Source: Corbicula japonica (taxonomy: Eukaryota; Mollusca; Bivalvia; Venerida; Cyrenidae). Taken from it: DNA of 64,000 bases. The stretch is taken from the NCBI GenBank assembly GCA_038501625.1, contig JAZAYU010000001.1, positions 3,162,001 through 3,226,000 of the forward strand, given 5' to 3'. Shown piece by piece: positions 12,072-22,860 of this stretch (its first letter is position 1; each line of letters opens with the position of its first letter). The position numbers and the translations under genes were made by a program. The notes beneath the pieces were generated by a model. The model saw only the letters and a list, made by a program, of their open reading frames with translations, searched no databases and was not told the origin of the DNA.

Positions 12072-12222
12072 ATGGTATCCAAGAGCAGCACCAGTTGGAA
12101 CATCTCCATACTGCGTTGGTGAAAATACAGTGCTGGAACTGACATGCTCAACAAGATACGAGATTGGTGACCCACTCAGACACTGTAGAGATGAGATGTC
12201 GTCATTCGTTACTTGAATTTTT
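12072..12222 (-). CDS. Nuclease gene, middle exon
   Basis: Bounded by acceptor TTTTTGTTACAG and donor CAT/GTATGT. In phase with both neighbours it codes IQVTNDDISSLQ ... TQYGDVPTGAALGYH, a linker that in animal SWIM/YqaJ proteins immediately precedes the nuclease domain. No stop or frameshift. Confidence 0.7.
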
Positions 12223-12429
12223 CTGTAACAAAAATTGTTACAATTGAATCATTACATAAGTGTCAGGTAAAGTGCTGCTATAACAATGAGTTTTAATGCA
12301 TTACATGCATAAGGACTTGAGTTATGTGGGAAAGTGGAGTCTTAAAAGTTGTGAAATAAACTAATTTTAAGTATTATGTAAAAAAAGATTATCTACTCTA
12401 TCAGTCTATGCAATAATGATCTGAAATAC

Positions 12430-12638
12430 CTGTTATCTGTAAATGAAGTAATAACTGGCTTCCTTTTTCTGTTGGTATTACTTGGCTTGGCTATGATCAT
12501 GGTGGATACAGGCTCTGGTTCAATTCGTTCACCCCGGGGCTTGTCCCATTGCTGTGGCAGGCTTGTACATGACAGCATAGCTGGAACTTGCTTGTATCCT
12601 GCCATTTTCCACTGCTCCAACAGTAGCAGCACGGCAGT
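12430..12638 (-). CDS. Nuclease gene, exon after the SWIM finger
   Basis: Codes AVLLLLEQWKMAGYKQV, then SCTSLPQQWDKPRG and TNRKRKPVITSFTDN, ending with AACAG before GTATTT, and joins as TDNRKIQV to the next exon. The CTSLPQQW-x-KPRG stretch is a hallmark I recognise from SWIM/YqaJ proteins. The high-coordinate boundary is uncertain: an in-frame TAG lies at the proposed acceptor, and neighbouring frames contain cysteine-rich sequence that could be the rest of the zinc finger after a frameshift. Confidence 0.6.
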
Positions 12639-12639
12639 C

Positions 12640-14128
12640 TACGCGAAAACTTTTTTCCCTTCACAGGACATTGCGACAGGTAAACACCAAAATTTTACCA
12701 GTCGCAACAAATTTTTGCCAGTCGCAATTTTGTCGACTGTATTTTGTGCCATCGACATAAAATATTTATTTAAATTGCAGTTGTATTATAAATATATGTA
12801 TTTACTATATCTAGCTTTAAGTAATAGATATTTTAACATATTATTTTCATATATTTTAGATTTTTAAATAATAACAACTGTAACCAAGTACCTTGTGTAA
12901 TGCCGAAAGGTTGTTAAATGTATTGATATTGTACATTTGCTTATGCCCATGCTTGAAAAAATATGTCTTATATAAAATTTTCTTACCTACCACTTCTTAA
13001 AGCCATAAAACACACCTCTTTTTCAAATGTGCCAGTCATCTAGAGATTTTCTTTCATGATAGTGTTGCAATTAACACATAATCAAATTAATTCATAACCC
13101 TTCAATGATGGTAAAAGTTTTATCACTACCACCAAAGCAGAGATTAATAATTTGATACGTGCTTTTTTTATTCATTTGTCCCTACAAAAGTCCGAGATCG
13201 TAATCTCCTTGCGTCATAATTCAATGATTTTGCATTTACATCGTATCACAAGTGCATCTTAAGACTTAAGCCGAAACCTTAATCTATCTGCTTCCGTAAT
13301 TCTTCAATGAAATCATCGGCAGATCAAAAAGATTAAATATTTTTATCAGTTCGTCTAACGTTGTCCGCCATGATTGTTTACTACGACGATTTGAATTATG
13401 GGAATCATAGCGACCTTGACCCGAAAGCTTTTCGAATATTTCCGGAAACGTCACGTACTGGTACGTACTTGGGTTTACATTTAGTGACACACGGATAAAA
13501 GCGTGCAGAAAAATCATGATATTTCAGTTAAAAATAGCACTGGACATGAAACTGAAAGTAAATTTCCAAAAATAAAAACGGAGCTAGATGTTATTTTTTA
13601 CCGGACATTGTGTCCGACAATAACAGAAGTTTTCGTCGGTCAACAAGCAAAATTACCGGACATGTCCGGCTGACCGACGGACATTCGCATTGACTGAGCA
13701 CGGCAACACCATGTGAGCAAGGTCCATCTGCTTTTAACCTGTAATAATACAAGATATCCGGTAATCAATGAAGATAATTCAACATGTGACCTATCCAGCA
13801 ATGAAACAACTTTGGCCATATAATACATGTGTATGCACAGAAGCAGTTTTCAAACTATATTTAAATAACTATAATGATTTTCAAACTTTTACTGTATATC
13901 ACTTCAAAGAAACATATTATCCTTTAATTTAATAAATGTGAAACAACGTGTACTACATTTAACTAGTACCCCCGAAATGTCGAGGGGTGAAATGTCAGAA
14001 AACCGGCATATCCGACATTGTACATTTGCTTTTATTTCATGCAAATAGATCTATTGCATTTATTTTACTAATAAACATGCAACGTAGATCTAAATATATA
14101 TATATAAAATTGCAAAATAAAAAAAGCC
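12640..14128. other. Probable intron of the nuclease gene
   Basis: No exon supported. Near 13600-13690 there are short palindromes built on CCGGACATGTCCGG and CGGACATTGTGTCCG. The remainder is AT-rich with no open frame of interest. Confidence 0.4.
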
Positions 14129-14131
14129 TAC

Positions 14132-14400
14132 CCTATCTGACATGTACATTGTGACTCTTCAACTTGTTGCTTAGATTTGTTGATAGTCAACACTGCTCTA
14201 TGCGGCTTGTCGTTCTTGCGCTGACTTGGAAAAACATAGCCAGCTACATCAACCACATCATCGTTTTTCGCGTAAAATGCAACTTTCTGGAAATATGATC
14301 CAGAAACAAAACCCTGTGCCTTCAGTTTCTTCTTTTATGATACGCAAGATACATAGTTAAGGCCAATATTGTCTGGAATGATTTCCATAGCAGTCGACAT
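14132..14400 (-). pseudogene. SWIM-finger exon of the nuclease gene, with an in-frame stop
   Basis: Beginning at an ATG (14400-14398) the minus strand reads MSTAMEIIPDNIGLNY ... then a TAA, then KLKAQGFVSGSYFQKVAFYA, DVVDVAGYVFPSQRKNDKPH and ends EESQCTCQIG at the donor GG/GTAGGC. C-T-C is the first cysteine pair of a SWIM finger (CxC...CxH); the second half would come from the next exon. The stop in mid-exon and the uncertain join to 12430-12638 suggest the nuclease gene has lost its N-terminal domain here. Confidence 0.55.
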
Positions 14401-14439
14401 TTCTGTCGGAGATGCTTAGAGTAGTCCCCCTTGATTATT

Positions 14440-14540
14440 TGGGGGCGTGGCTAATTATGCACAGTCGATCGGACAATTGCAGGGCTAGGCGCTGTCGCCG
14501 TGACGGTGCGGGTTCGCTCCAATGTAATATCATTTGTTTT
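14440..14540 (+). other. tRNA-like B-box remnant
   Basis: The sequence GGTGCGGGTTCGCTCCAAT resembles a polymerase III B box (GGTTCGANTCC) and follows a GC-rich stretch. No A box at the right distance is convincing, so this may be a SINE remnant at most. Confidence 0.2.
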
Positions 14541-14589
14541 GCTAGTTCGACTCAATTGTTCTTCAATTACAACTACCAGCTGGCAAATG

Positions 14590-15215
14590 TTTGGTTTCTT
14601 GACAGGGAATGTGAGGATATATTGCCGGTCTGGGTGTCATATTACCCGAGCCGCAGGCGAGGGATAATATGACACCCAGACCGGCAATATATCCTCACAT
14701 ACCCTTTCAGGGAACCAAATAATTGTTTTATTATACTGCAAATACTTTTTCAGACAAAAATAATTAGAAAACATCCATTTTTCATTTATTTCTCTTATTT
14801 AATGCCGGACGGGTTAATTCCCCTCTGTGAACCTCAATAATTACATGTCTGACGTCATTAATTTACCTGCATGACGTCACTTCTATAGAAATTGAATGGA
14901 CTATCGATTTGATATTTATTTACGAAATCTGAGAATAATCTGATCGTTGTCAACGTTAAAAACATAACACAAATATTTTCTGTAACAATTTTAGTAATCC
15001 CTCAGCATACCGCTTTATAATTTACAAGATCGGCTTCAAATAATGCATTTTTACGGAAATTCAAAACAAAATGGCGGACGAAAACAAAAGGTGAGAGGCC
15101 AGAGAGGGAAATTAAGGCACGTGCGTTCATATCTACGGCCGATCCGTAAATACGGATATACGTCAAATTATCCAATCAAATTCAAGCAAATTTCTTTGCA
15201 GTATAATAATATGAT
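14590..15215. mobile_element. Fold-back element, copy 1
   Basis: Starts with a large palindrome (14590-14720): TTGGTTTCTTGACAGGGAAT ... ATTACCC, loop GAGCCGCAGGCGAG, then the complement. It continues through sequence closely matching 61720-62217 (for example GACGTCATTAATTTACCTGC and AAAATGGCGGACGA) to TTTGCAGTATAATAATATG. The outer 32-bp terminal repeats seen in the copy at 61471-62251 are missing here, so this copy is truncated or a different subfamily. Confidence 0.75.
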
Positions 15216-15538
15216 TCTATTATTTTTAAATACCACTTTTGTTGAATGCCGATAACGTTATATTTTCTTAACTAGTTGTACCACTGAAAATTTAAAAAAT
15301 ACATTAAATATTATATTTAAAATTAACCTTCCTAAATAAAATGTCATTTGTTCATAAATAATAAATCGTGAGCGTCAATTCTGAGAATTAAGTTAGAATG
15401 TCAGATAACGTGTCAGATAACGTGGTGGGACAAAGTGGCTTTTGCTGATTCTCACACTCCTTTAGCTGGTGGACACGAAGAAATATAACTTTTTTAAACT
15501 TGATTAAAATAACACTCTTTGTTAGAGAAAATCCATAC

Positions 15539-15542
<4 letters not shown>

Positions 15543-15601
<59 letters not shown>

Positions 15602-15651
15602 ATGGCGAGAGGGAGAGAGAGAGAGAGAGAGAAAGAAAGAGAGAGAGAGAG
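15543..15651 (+). repeat. (GA)n microsatellite
   Basis: About 28 uninterrupted GA units from 15543, then a short break near 15598-15615 and a further imperfect GA run to 15651. Open frames through it (Arg-Glu repeats) are artefacts. Confidence 0.95.
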
Positions 15652-15764
15652 TTTATATTACCATCATGAATTACAAGATAAATAAAGAAAAAAATAAGAT
15701 ATCGTAAATAACGAAACTAATGTTGACTTAGTACAACCTTCAAACAACAATGTCGAAATAAAAA

Positions 15765-16420
15765 GTGAAATACTCATATCAGGAATGACCAAATCCAGAT
15801 GACGCAGCCTTTCCACAAAACAAATAGATGAAAAGGGAACTTTGAAGAGAGAGATAATATATAGAGCACATGTTTATAAAATTATCATTTTAAAAGCAGA
15901 AACCCGAAACAATTTACAAAAATAGAACCCTAGCTTGGTAAGGTCAGTGGCAAAACAAAATGACATCGGTGATCTAGGCTGCACCAACCTCACACTTGCC
16001 CCAAACAGATTTTAAATGAACAAATAAAAGAAGTTGCCTCGTTGAATAAGCTCTTACCAACCCATCAACTCGACAACATTGCATTCAAAAGCTCACACAC
16101 GATTAAAATATTAAAAGATAATAATATAAAATATACACGCAATGACCTTACTGAAACATAGCACCTGAAGTAAAACAAGAAATAGCACGGTGAAAGAAAT
16201 AAAAGAAACCGCTCGAGCTTCTTTGTTAACAAGATTTCCCTAAAATTTTCATATTATTGTATATCCCCGCCACCATCGGGTAAACAGAGTGATAGCAAAG
16301 GGATCAGCTGAAGATGGATTATAACCAAACATTCAGAGCGCTGTAAAATACCATGTTGGTAGCCTTTCATTTTGAATTTACAGATGGTTTTACACTGAAC
16401 GGATTTTAGTTATAAAACAA
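15765..16420 (-). mobile_element. Penelope-like element 3' fragment (copy C)
   Basis: Diverged copy of the 6750-7460 region: CTCATATCAGGAATG, a CACCAACCTCACACTTGCCC block, CATCAACTCGACAACATTGC, and the last RT codons (CAGAGCGCTGTAAAATACCA). Truncated before the palm motifs. Confidence 0.6.
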
Positions 16421-18839
16421 CTATCATGATAAGGTATGCACATCTTTACTTATTGTTAGGATTAGTTTCTCTCACACTTTTGTTAAACACAGGCAAGAGA
16501 GAAACGAAATGAAATCCTCCATAAAGGTAGACTACAGCTTACAGATACTGAGCTTCAAAGCTTTATCGACACATTCATAGCGGTTCTAACAGATCAAACA
16601 ACTCTATTTCAAGACCAGGATGCAGCCAAGGCCGTAGTGAATCATGAAAAAGTAAGATTAAACTTTGAGATATTCATACAACAATAAATACTCGTATTTG
16701 TCAAAATGCTTCATTACAAGAAATACTTTTTCTTTTAATCACTTTTGATCAGCTGTGTTTGTGTTGGGTTTTATGACGAGCAAAAAACAAATACTAGACC
16801 AACTAAACATTATGCTGAGCTGTCCACATTCGATAAACTAATGTTCGTGGCATCCTTGCAGCGTGACTTTGGCTGTCTAGCAGCATGGCAACGTGAAATA
16901 AGCAGCTTGCAGCTTGAAGTTGGCAGTCTGGCAGAATTTGGTAATAAAAAAATTCACACGGACTGTCACTTTAAATGTTACTTTAGTACCTCGCGATTTC
17001 CGATATCCAATCCATGCTATATACATATTGCATTCGAAGACGCCGTAGGGTAACATACACAGTCTACTGTTGCTAAACTTACTTTGTATTATTAAGTTGT
17101 TAACTTTAAGGTAACATTATTAAGTTGTAAAAGTTGGTCATTATTTTTTAAAATATTTTCCTTAGTTTTAAAAGTGCCTCGTCACTTATCAGGGACGAAA
17201 ATATTTATGACTTAATATAATACGTTAGGTGTTTTCAAATATTAAATTTATTATATAAACTGTAGAAGACATGTAAACAAACTTAATTAATGTGATGTAT
17301 TAGTCTAACACCTTCAACATACGAGTAAATATATTTAAAGCCCAACTTAATAACGCAATAAACGTTACCCTGATGTATACAACATTATTTAGAAGAATTC
17401 ATGATATTACGGCTTTTTCTAATGGCTGTTGGAACAGCTACGTTGATTACATGTGTTTGATTTTCCCGAAATAGTTTACGTTATTAACCATTTTTGTAAA
17501 TTTTATAAATTATTTTAGGGAAACGTTTAATATCAAAGTCCATTAGATTTGATTTGCGATACTTCATTTTGTAACTAAAGGAATAAGTAGCTGTAGCTGA
17601 GCTCCGATTATTTTTGTTGTTTAATTGTAATTGACAATGGAACACAAGAAACGCCAATTCTTTACATAATGATACAGTTGAAAAGTGGGCAAATCAACAT
17701 TAGCATGGCAGAGGAAGAAGAAATTCTCAATAGAAGACAACATTCTTTATTAACACTGAAACATATGGAAGAAGAGAGGGCAAAGCTGGAAGGGGAGCGA
17801 GCAGCTGTTGACGAAGCAACTAAAACTGCTTTACAGCAATTAAGTGAGCAAGAACAAATGCTTGTTGCCGCTCACAAGAAACGTCTGGTTGAATTGAATG
17901 AATTGTTAACAAACACGGAAAAGAGGATTGAGGCTTTCAAGGTTTGTTTATTTTAGAAAATTCAATGCCTTTACCAATGTTTACGCTTTATTTAGGTCAC
18001 ATACCATCTCTTATTGAGAAAACAGGGTGTGAATTGTTAGTTTTGTCACGGGATGATTCTATATAAAAATTCCAGCTCATATATTTGGTAGATATTATAG
18101 AAATACATTCGTACATAAAAATAGAGGAATAGGTGTTTAATTTTTGCATCATTGACCATGTCGTATCAACGATAATTAAAATGCAAAAGATATTTGTATA
18201 ACAAGAAGCGGAGATGTCTTTAATGAGGCTCGCAACCGTTACCGCAAAATACTGCAATACTTTAGTATGATAAAGATAAGTCTTAAGATGTTGGATTATT
18301 TTAATATCGGGCTTGGCTTGCCTTAACGAGGAGTTCTTCTACATGCATCTCGGAAACAAAATTAAATGCATGTTTTCAAATTCCATATTGTCATCCTTTG
18401 TATTGAAATAATCAGAAAAACTACTTACAGTTTACCACGAAGATTCTTAAATGATTGATCCATTCATTCCTCTTGATATTGTAAATTTTTTATAATGAAA
18501 CTTTAGTTTTAAAAATTTCATGATGGAACCGATGAAGCATATGACTCTGGTTATTAATTGCATCGGCAATCGCGATGGTGACAGAGATACTTTACCAATC
18601 CTCACCTGTTCTTCTGAAAAAGATATAATGTGAACTGTCATTGATAAAAAAGAAAAATATGAAAAACTCTCTAACGGAAATGTGCAGTTCAAAAATACAT
18701 TGCACAAATAAAGATGTTTAATAAATCTTCATTTTAAATAAATAAGAAAAATAAGAACAGCAAAGAAATAATTAAAATTCTATTTACATCTAAACACAAA
18801 CACCAAGCGTCACAAAACAGTTTAATGATAAAAACATTA

Positions 18840-18970
18840 TTTGTGAAAAAGGGAAATATGCATATCAGGAGTGGCCACATACGGAAGACACAGCCTTCCC
18901 ACACAGCCAAGTAGTGAGGAAAAACAAGATCATGGGTAATAAAATGATCAGTTTAATAATAGACAACACA
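18840..18970 (-). mobile_element. Penelope-like element 3' fragment (copy D)
   Basis: Matches 6755-6870: CATATCAGGAGTGGCCACAT, CACAGCCTTCCCACACAGCC and GTAATAAAATGATCAGTTT. No coding sequence left. Confidence 0.55.
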
Positions 18971-18977
18971 AGGTTTA

Positions 18978-19539
18978 GCTTTCCAAAAAGCTAGTCGGTC
19001 ATTAGCACAACCTTTTAACAAGACGGCATAAAAGTTGGAATTTTAAGGCACATTTATTGGATGCCATACAAATATGTAAGTTGACTTATAGGTATTTCCT
19101 ATTTCGAATGAGATGTATTTAATCTGGTGATAAATCTAACCCTGTTTGCGAACAAGTTAATAATTAACTTGGAAGTAAACCAAAATGGAAAAGTTTGTCA
19201 AACAATATTTTTGTGTCAGAAAGTGTTAGAAAGCAACGCTTATCAAGCTGTAAATATATATCAAAAGCTACAGAATATGTTAAAAACCAAAGTTTTTTTC
19301 ACATTCATAGGGTGGGAGAGAAAAACGTGAACAGTCTGTCAGGGACTCACAGGTATGATAAAATTGTTCTTTCTGATCTAGAACAATATCGTAAGAATGT
19401 TGGTATTTACTTAGTATGTCTCATGACTTCGAATAACAACCTAACGCATTGAATTCAAATTCGCAAAAAAATATGCACTACAGCGCCGTCTTTTTTGTTA
19501 AAAGCTTATGCCAATGACCGACTAGCTTTTTGGAAAGCA
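18978..19539. mobile_element. ~560-bp TIR element (GCTTTCCAAAAAGCTAGTCG family)
   Basis: Left terminus GCTTTCCAAAAAGCTAGTCG continuing GTCATTAGC; right terminus is its complement (GACCGACTAGCTTTTTGGAA). It lies in the long intron of the NLR-like gene. The interior (GTCAGGGACTCACAGG and TCTAGAACAATATCG) also matches parts of the larger element at 50770-53820 with the same termini. No transposase in this copy; a small open frame at 19127-19452 has no recognisable motif. Confidence 0.75.
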
Positions 19540-19544
19540 AAATT

Positions 19545-20560
19545 TTGTATTGTCTATTATTGACAGTTTCATGACCCGATTTGATACTTCTGCAAAAGTA
19601 TGTGTATTCGCATGTTCCAAAGATTATTTTGTTGATTCAAAACCAAATTACAACTAAGTTAAGCTTAAACTTGTAGTGTCTATTATTTTCAGTTTCATTA
19701 CCCGATTTAAGATTTCTGCAAAACTGTGTGTTCTGGTGTTCCAAAGATAATTTTTACATTCAAAACCTTATAAAACTTTAGCAACCAGTTGATAAATGGC
19801 AAAAAGCAAGATAACAGTTAAGCAAAATTATTAAGAAAGTACCGACGGATGTATCCATATCGAGCTAGCTAAACCATGTAAAACATTCTCTGGGATACCT
19901 CTGATCCCCGAGTATCACAAAATGCTGCACAAGTTCGTAGATTCGTGGTCAGCAAAATAAGTAGCTAATCTCTTTCATTGTTCTCTACGCATTTTATTTG
20001 CTTTGGTTTTATAAATTTATAAGCTGTACATCTTTTGTTTATCATACACAGTGTACATTTACTAGACAAAATCCATGTACATGTATATGTTTATTGTTTC
20101 GTTGTCGGAAATATCTTTATGAGTAATAAGCCTATCTGATAAGAAGCTGGATAGAGGATTTAAGAATAGGTACAGACTCCAAATGTGACGTCCTTCAACA
20201 GCCAATACGTGGCCTCTAGGTTTTTATAGATAACGACTGAGTAAGAGTCTATCCATAAATAACGACTAAGTAAGAGTCTTATTATCTAAATTATCCGTTC
20301 CGTCTGGAACGTAATCTTTGCTTTACATCACTGTTAACCGGTGTTTAGGTAGAAAGCTCAAGTTTGGTCCATTATAATATGTCGGTCATCAGGATGACCG
20401 ACAATAAACAATTAACGAGAAAGAGAACTCGAGGAGTAAGCCCCTTGGAACGGGCAGTGGTTAACAATTTGTTACTGGAGTATTAAACCAGGTTCTAAAG
20501 TACACCAGCCTCACATTTGCCGCAATAGGTTCTCTGGCGTCATTTTGTCTAATAAATATA
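19545..20560. repeat. Intronic repeats of mixed origin
   Basis: Contains a perfect 22-base palindrome around TCGGTCATCAGGATGACCGA (20390-20411) with flank TTTGGTCCATTATAATATG. The same unit occurs inverted at 50255-50310. At 20410-20535 a Penelope-like 3' fragment is recognisable (GCCCCTTGGAACGGGCAGTG, CACCAGCCTCACATTTGCCG). The rest is unassigned. Confidence 0.5.
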
Positions 20561-21591
20561 TATAGTATTATACAATACGATCGATTTGTAAGATAGTGTT
20601 TGACCTTCAATTTCCTGGTCGAGAAAATTGATGACAAAAGAATGAAAGTGTTGTTTTCTCTTTTCATAAGTTTGAAAGTTCTTTGAAAGGAACTCGCATA
20701 AATTGTTAATATCATTTTACTTATGTTAGCATCTAAAGTGATGTTTTGTGTTGCTTAGAATTTGTGCTTAGAGGTAAACAGAATTTCAGAGAATTTTAAG
20801 GTGTAGCTATTTTCATTACTGCTCTAACTTTTTACGTATGTGAAATCAAGCTAAATTATTAACATTAATTTGTGCAAAGTTTTGTTGAACTGTGTTTTGC
20901 CGTTAAAAAGACTGTACTACTTTTTTTCTATTTTTGTGACCTTGCAATGACAACCATTATCCATTTTCTTATTCTATTTGTGTCCTTTTTTAAAGGAAAG
21001 GGAAGCGATTGCAAAAGAAAAAACAGGCAGAAACGATGGAAAAAGTCAGAAAAGGTTCGGAAGCTAAAATATGTTGGCATTCGCATAAAGTAGCTGAAAG
21101 CTGAGTTTGGTGTTTTAATTTGAGTTATGCAAAATTAGAGAGACTATATGCCAATTCAAAAGGTACGCAAAGTTAAATACATGTAAATGTCGGCATACTG
21201 CATATTTAATAGCAATGAGCATAACCGTTGACTTTGTTAAACTATGTTAGGAAAGAAATAGTTTATATCGTGTTTTGGCAAGAAACCAATTAATGCTGTA
21301 TAGCACGACACACTGGCTGCTGATGAAGTCTTTACAATTCGCATTAGTTTCGACAGGAAATCATTTTTACAATGTTTTAAATTCGTTTTATTCCTTCCGT
21401 TAGCTTTTCCAAACAGATACTAGAAACTACTTCTCAAACTTTTTTCTGCACTTAACAAAGAATGTAAGATTTCATTTCAACCCATCAGTATATATATATA
21501 ATCACATACAAATATCGTTAATTTAAACTACTAAGATGTTTTGTTAGAGATGGTCAAGTTATAAATTAATTTTTATTTTAACAGATTTAAG

Positions 21592-22860
21592 AAGACTCCT
21601 TGCCGAGCTGTTCAAAACACACCATATTAAAACCTCTGTCTGCCCACCCAAAACAAAAGAAAATGATTTCGTCATACACGATGTCTATGTTACACCAAAT
21701 TTAACAAAAGAATTTAAGAAAACGTCACGAGATGGGTCTATTAACCTTAAACACAAATCATTAAATGACATAAATGAAATATTTAAATCAGACGGCAATC
21801 AGCCTCGTGCGATATATATCCTAGGTGAAGTTGGAAGCGGGAAAACTGCAATTTGCAAAGAATTGATTTATAAATGGTGCCAGTCCGTGGACGGTAGAAC
21901 TGATACTCCGGATAAGATAACCGAGTTCGAATTCCTATTTTATTTACCCCTACGGAATTTTCATGGAAACCATAATGTTTGACAGATGATCTATTCTGAT
22001 TATGGATATATGGTTCCACAAGAGGTATTGGACGATGTGTTACTACGAACACCGGACAAATGTTTGATTCTCATGGATGAACTGGATGAATTGTCGCCGC
22101 CCACAACAAAGGCCTCCGGACACGTAACGTATGGACTGCTCAACTCGAGAGACTTACAGCACACAACAATTATAACGACATCAAGGCCCTCAGCGCCAGG
22201 TGTTCTTAATATGAAGTCTTCGGAATATGACCAGAAAATATACTTAAATGGTATAGAGAAGACATATATCGAGGAAATAGTGGACAAATACATTTTGAAA
22301 ATGAGTCGAAAAGGCGAAAAGTCGGAATCAACATATACTATATTAAAGAAACTGAGCGATTTAAAACTTGGTGATCTAGAAAAAACACCGATGTTATTGC
22401 AGCAAATCATTTGGTTGTTATTAAAATGAGGGTTATGAAGTAGGAAATTCAGTCAGTGCAGTGTACAGCAGTATGTTGAACATTCCACTTAGATGGTTGG
22501 AAGAGAAAAGCTCAGAAGATAATTCTCAAAGAGAATATCCTGGGGTCCAGACCTTAGTATTTCCTGATATGATTGAAGAATTCACCTCGATAGATTCTTA
22601 TCGTTATCACATTTGCGTCATGAGCGAAATGCCTTTGATATCATGACGAATGAATGTCACTCAACAACTCTGGTCGGGCGTAAATATTTAAAGAAAAGGG
22701 GAATAAGCGAAAATTTTATTAGAGATATATTAGAGACCGGACTTCTGAAAAAGCAGCAGTGTAATGACCCAACTCAGGAAAGTACACATTACACATTTGT
22801 ACATCAATCGTTCCTCGAGTATTCTGCTGCTCTGTACGTTGCTAGCCGACATCAGTAAAC
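21592..22860 (+). pseudogene. NACHT ATPase exon of the NLR-like gene
   Basis: Core of the receptor. The order is RLLAELFKTHH, then IYILGEVGSGKTAICKELIY (P-loop; lysine and threonine present), FLFYLPLRNFHG, the stop TGA replacing one codon before QMIY, then DKCLILMDELDEL (Walker B, with the acidic pair of NACHT proteins), IITTSRPS, a helical stretch ending TPMLLQQIIWLLL, a frameshift, then GYEVGNSVSAVYSSMLN, a second frameshift, and the winged-helix-like part with YTFVHQSFLEYSAAL. The motif order matches NACHT followed by a helical domain. Each block is well conserved although frames change, so decay is recent. Confidence 0.75.

Noticed and set aside
12472..12867. Plus-strand open frame of 131 codons
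   Set aside because: Overlaps the antisense nuclease exon with the CTSLPQQW hallmark; the remainder is AT-rich intron.
14412..14672. Open frame of 86 codons
   Set aside because: It runs through the palindrome of a fold-back element and has no motif.
15500..15685. Open frame rich in Arg-Glu repeats
   Set aside because: It is a translation of the GA microsatellite.
16745..17053. Open frame of 102 codons between NLR exons
   Set aside because: No splice sites in phase with the flanking exons and no recognisable domain.
22000..22410. Minus-strand open frame of 136 codons
   Set aside because: Antisense of the NACHT exon; composition is explained by the sense coding sequence.
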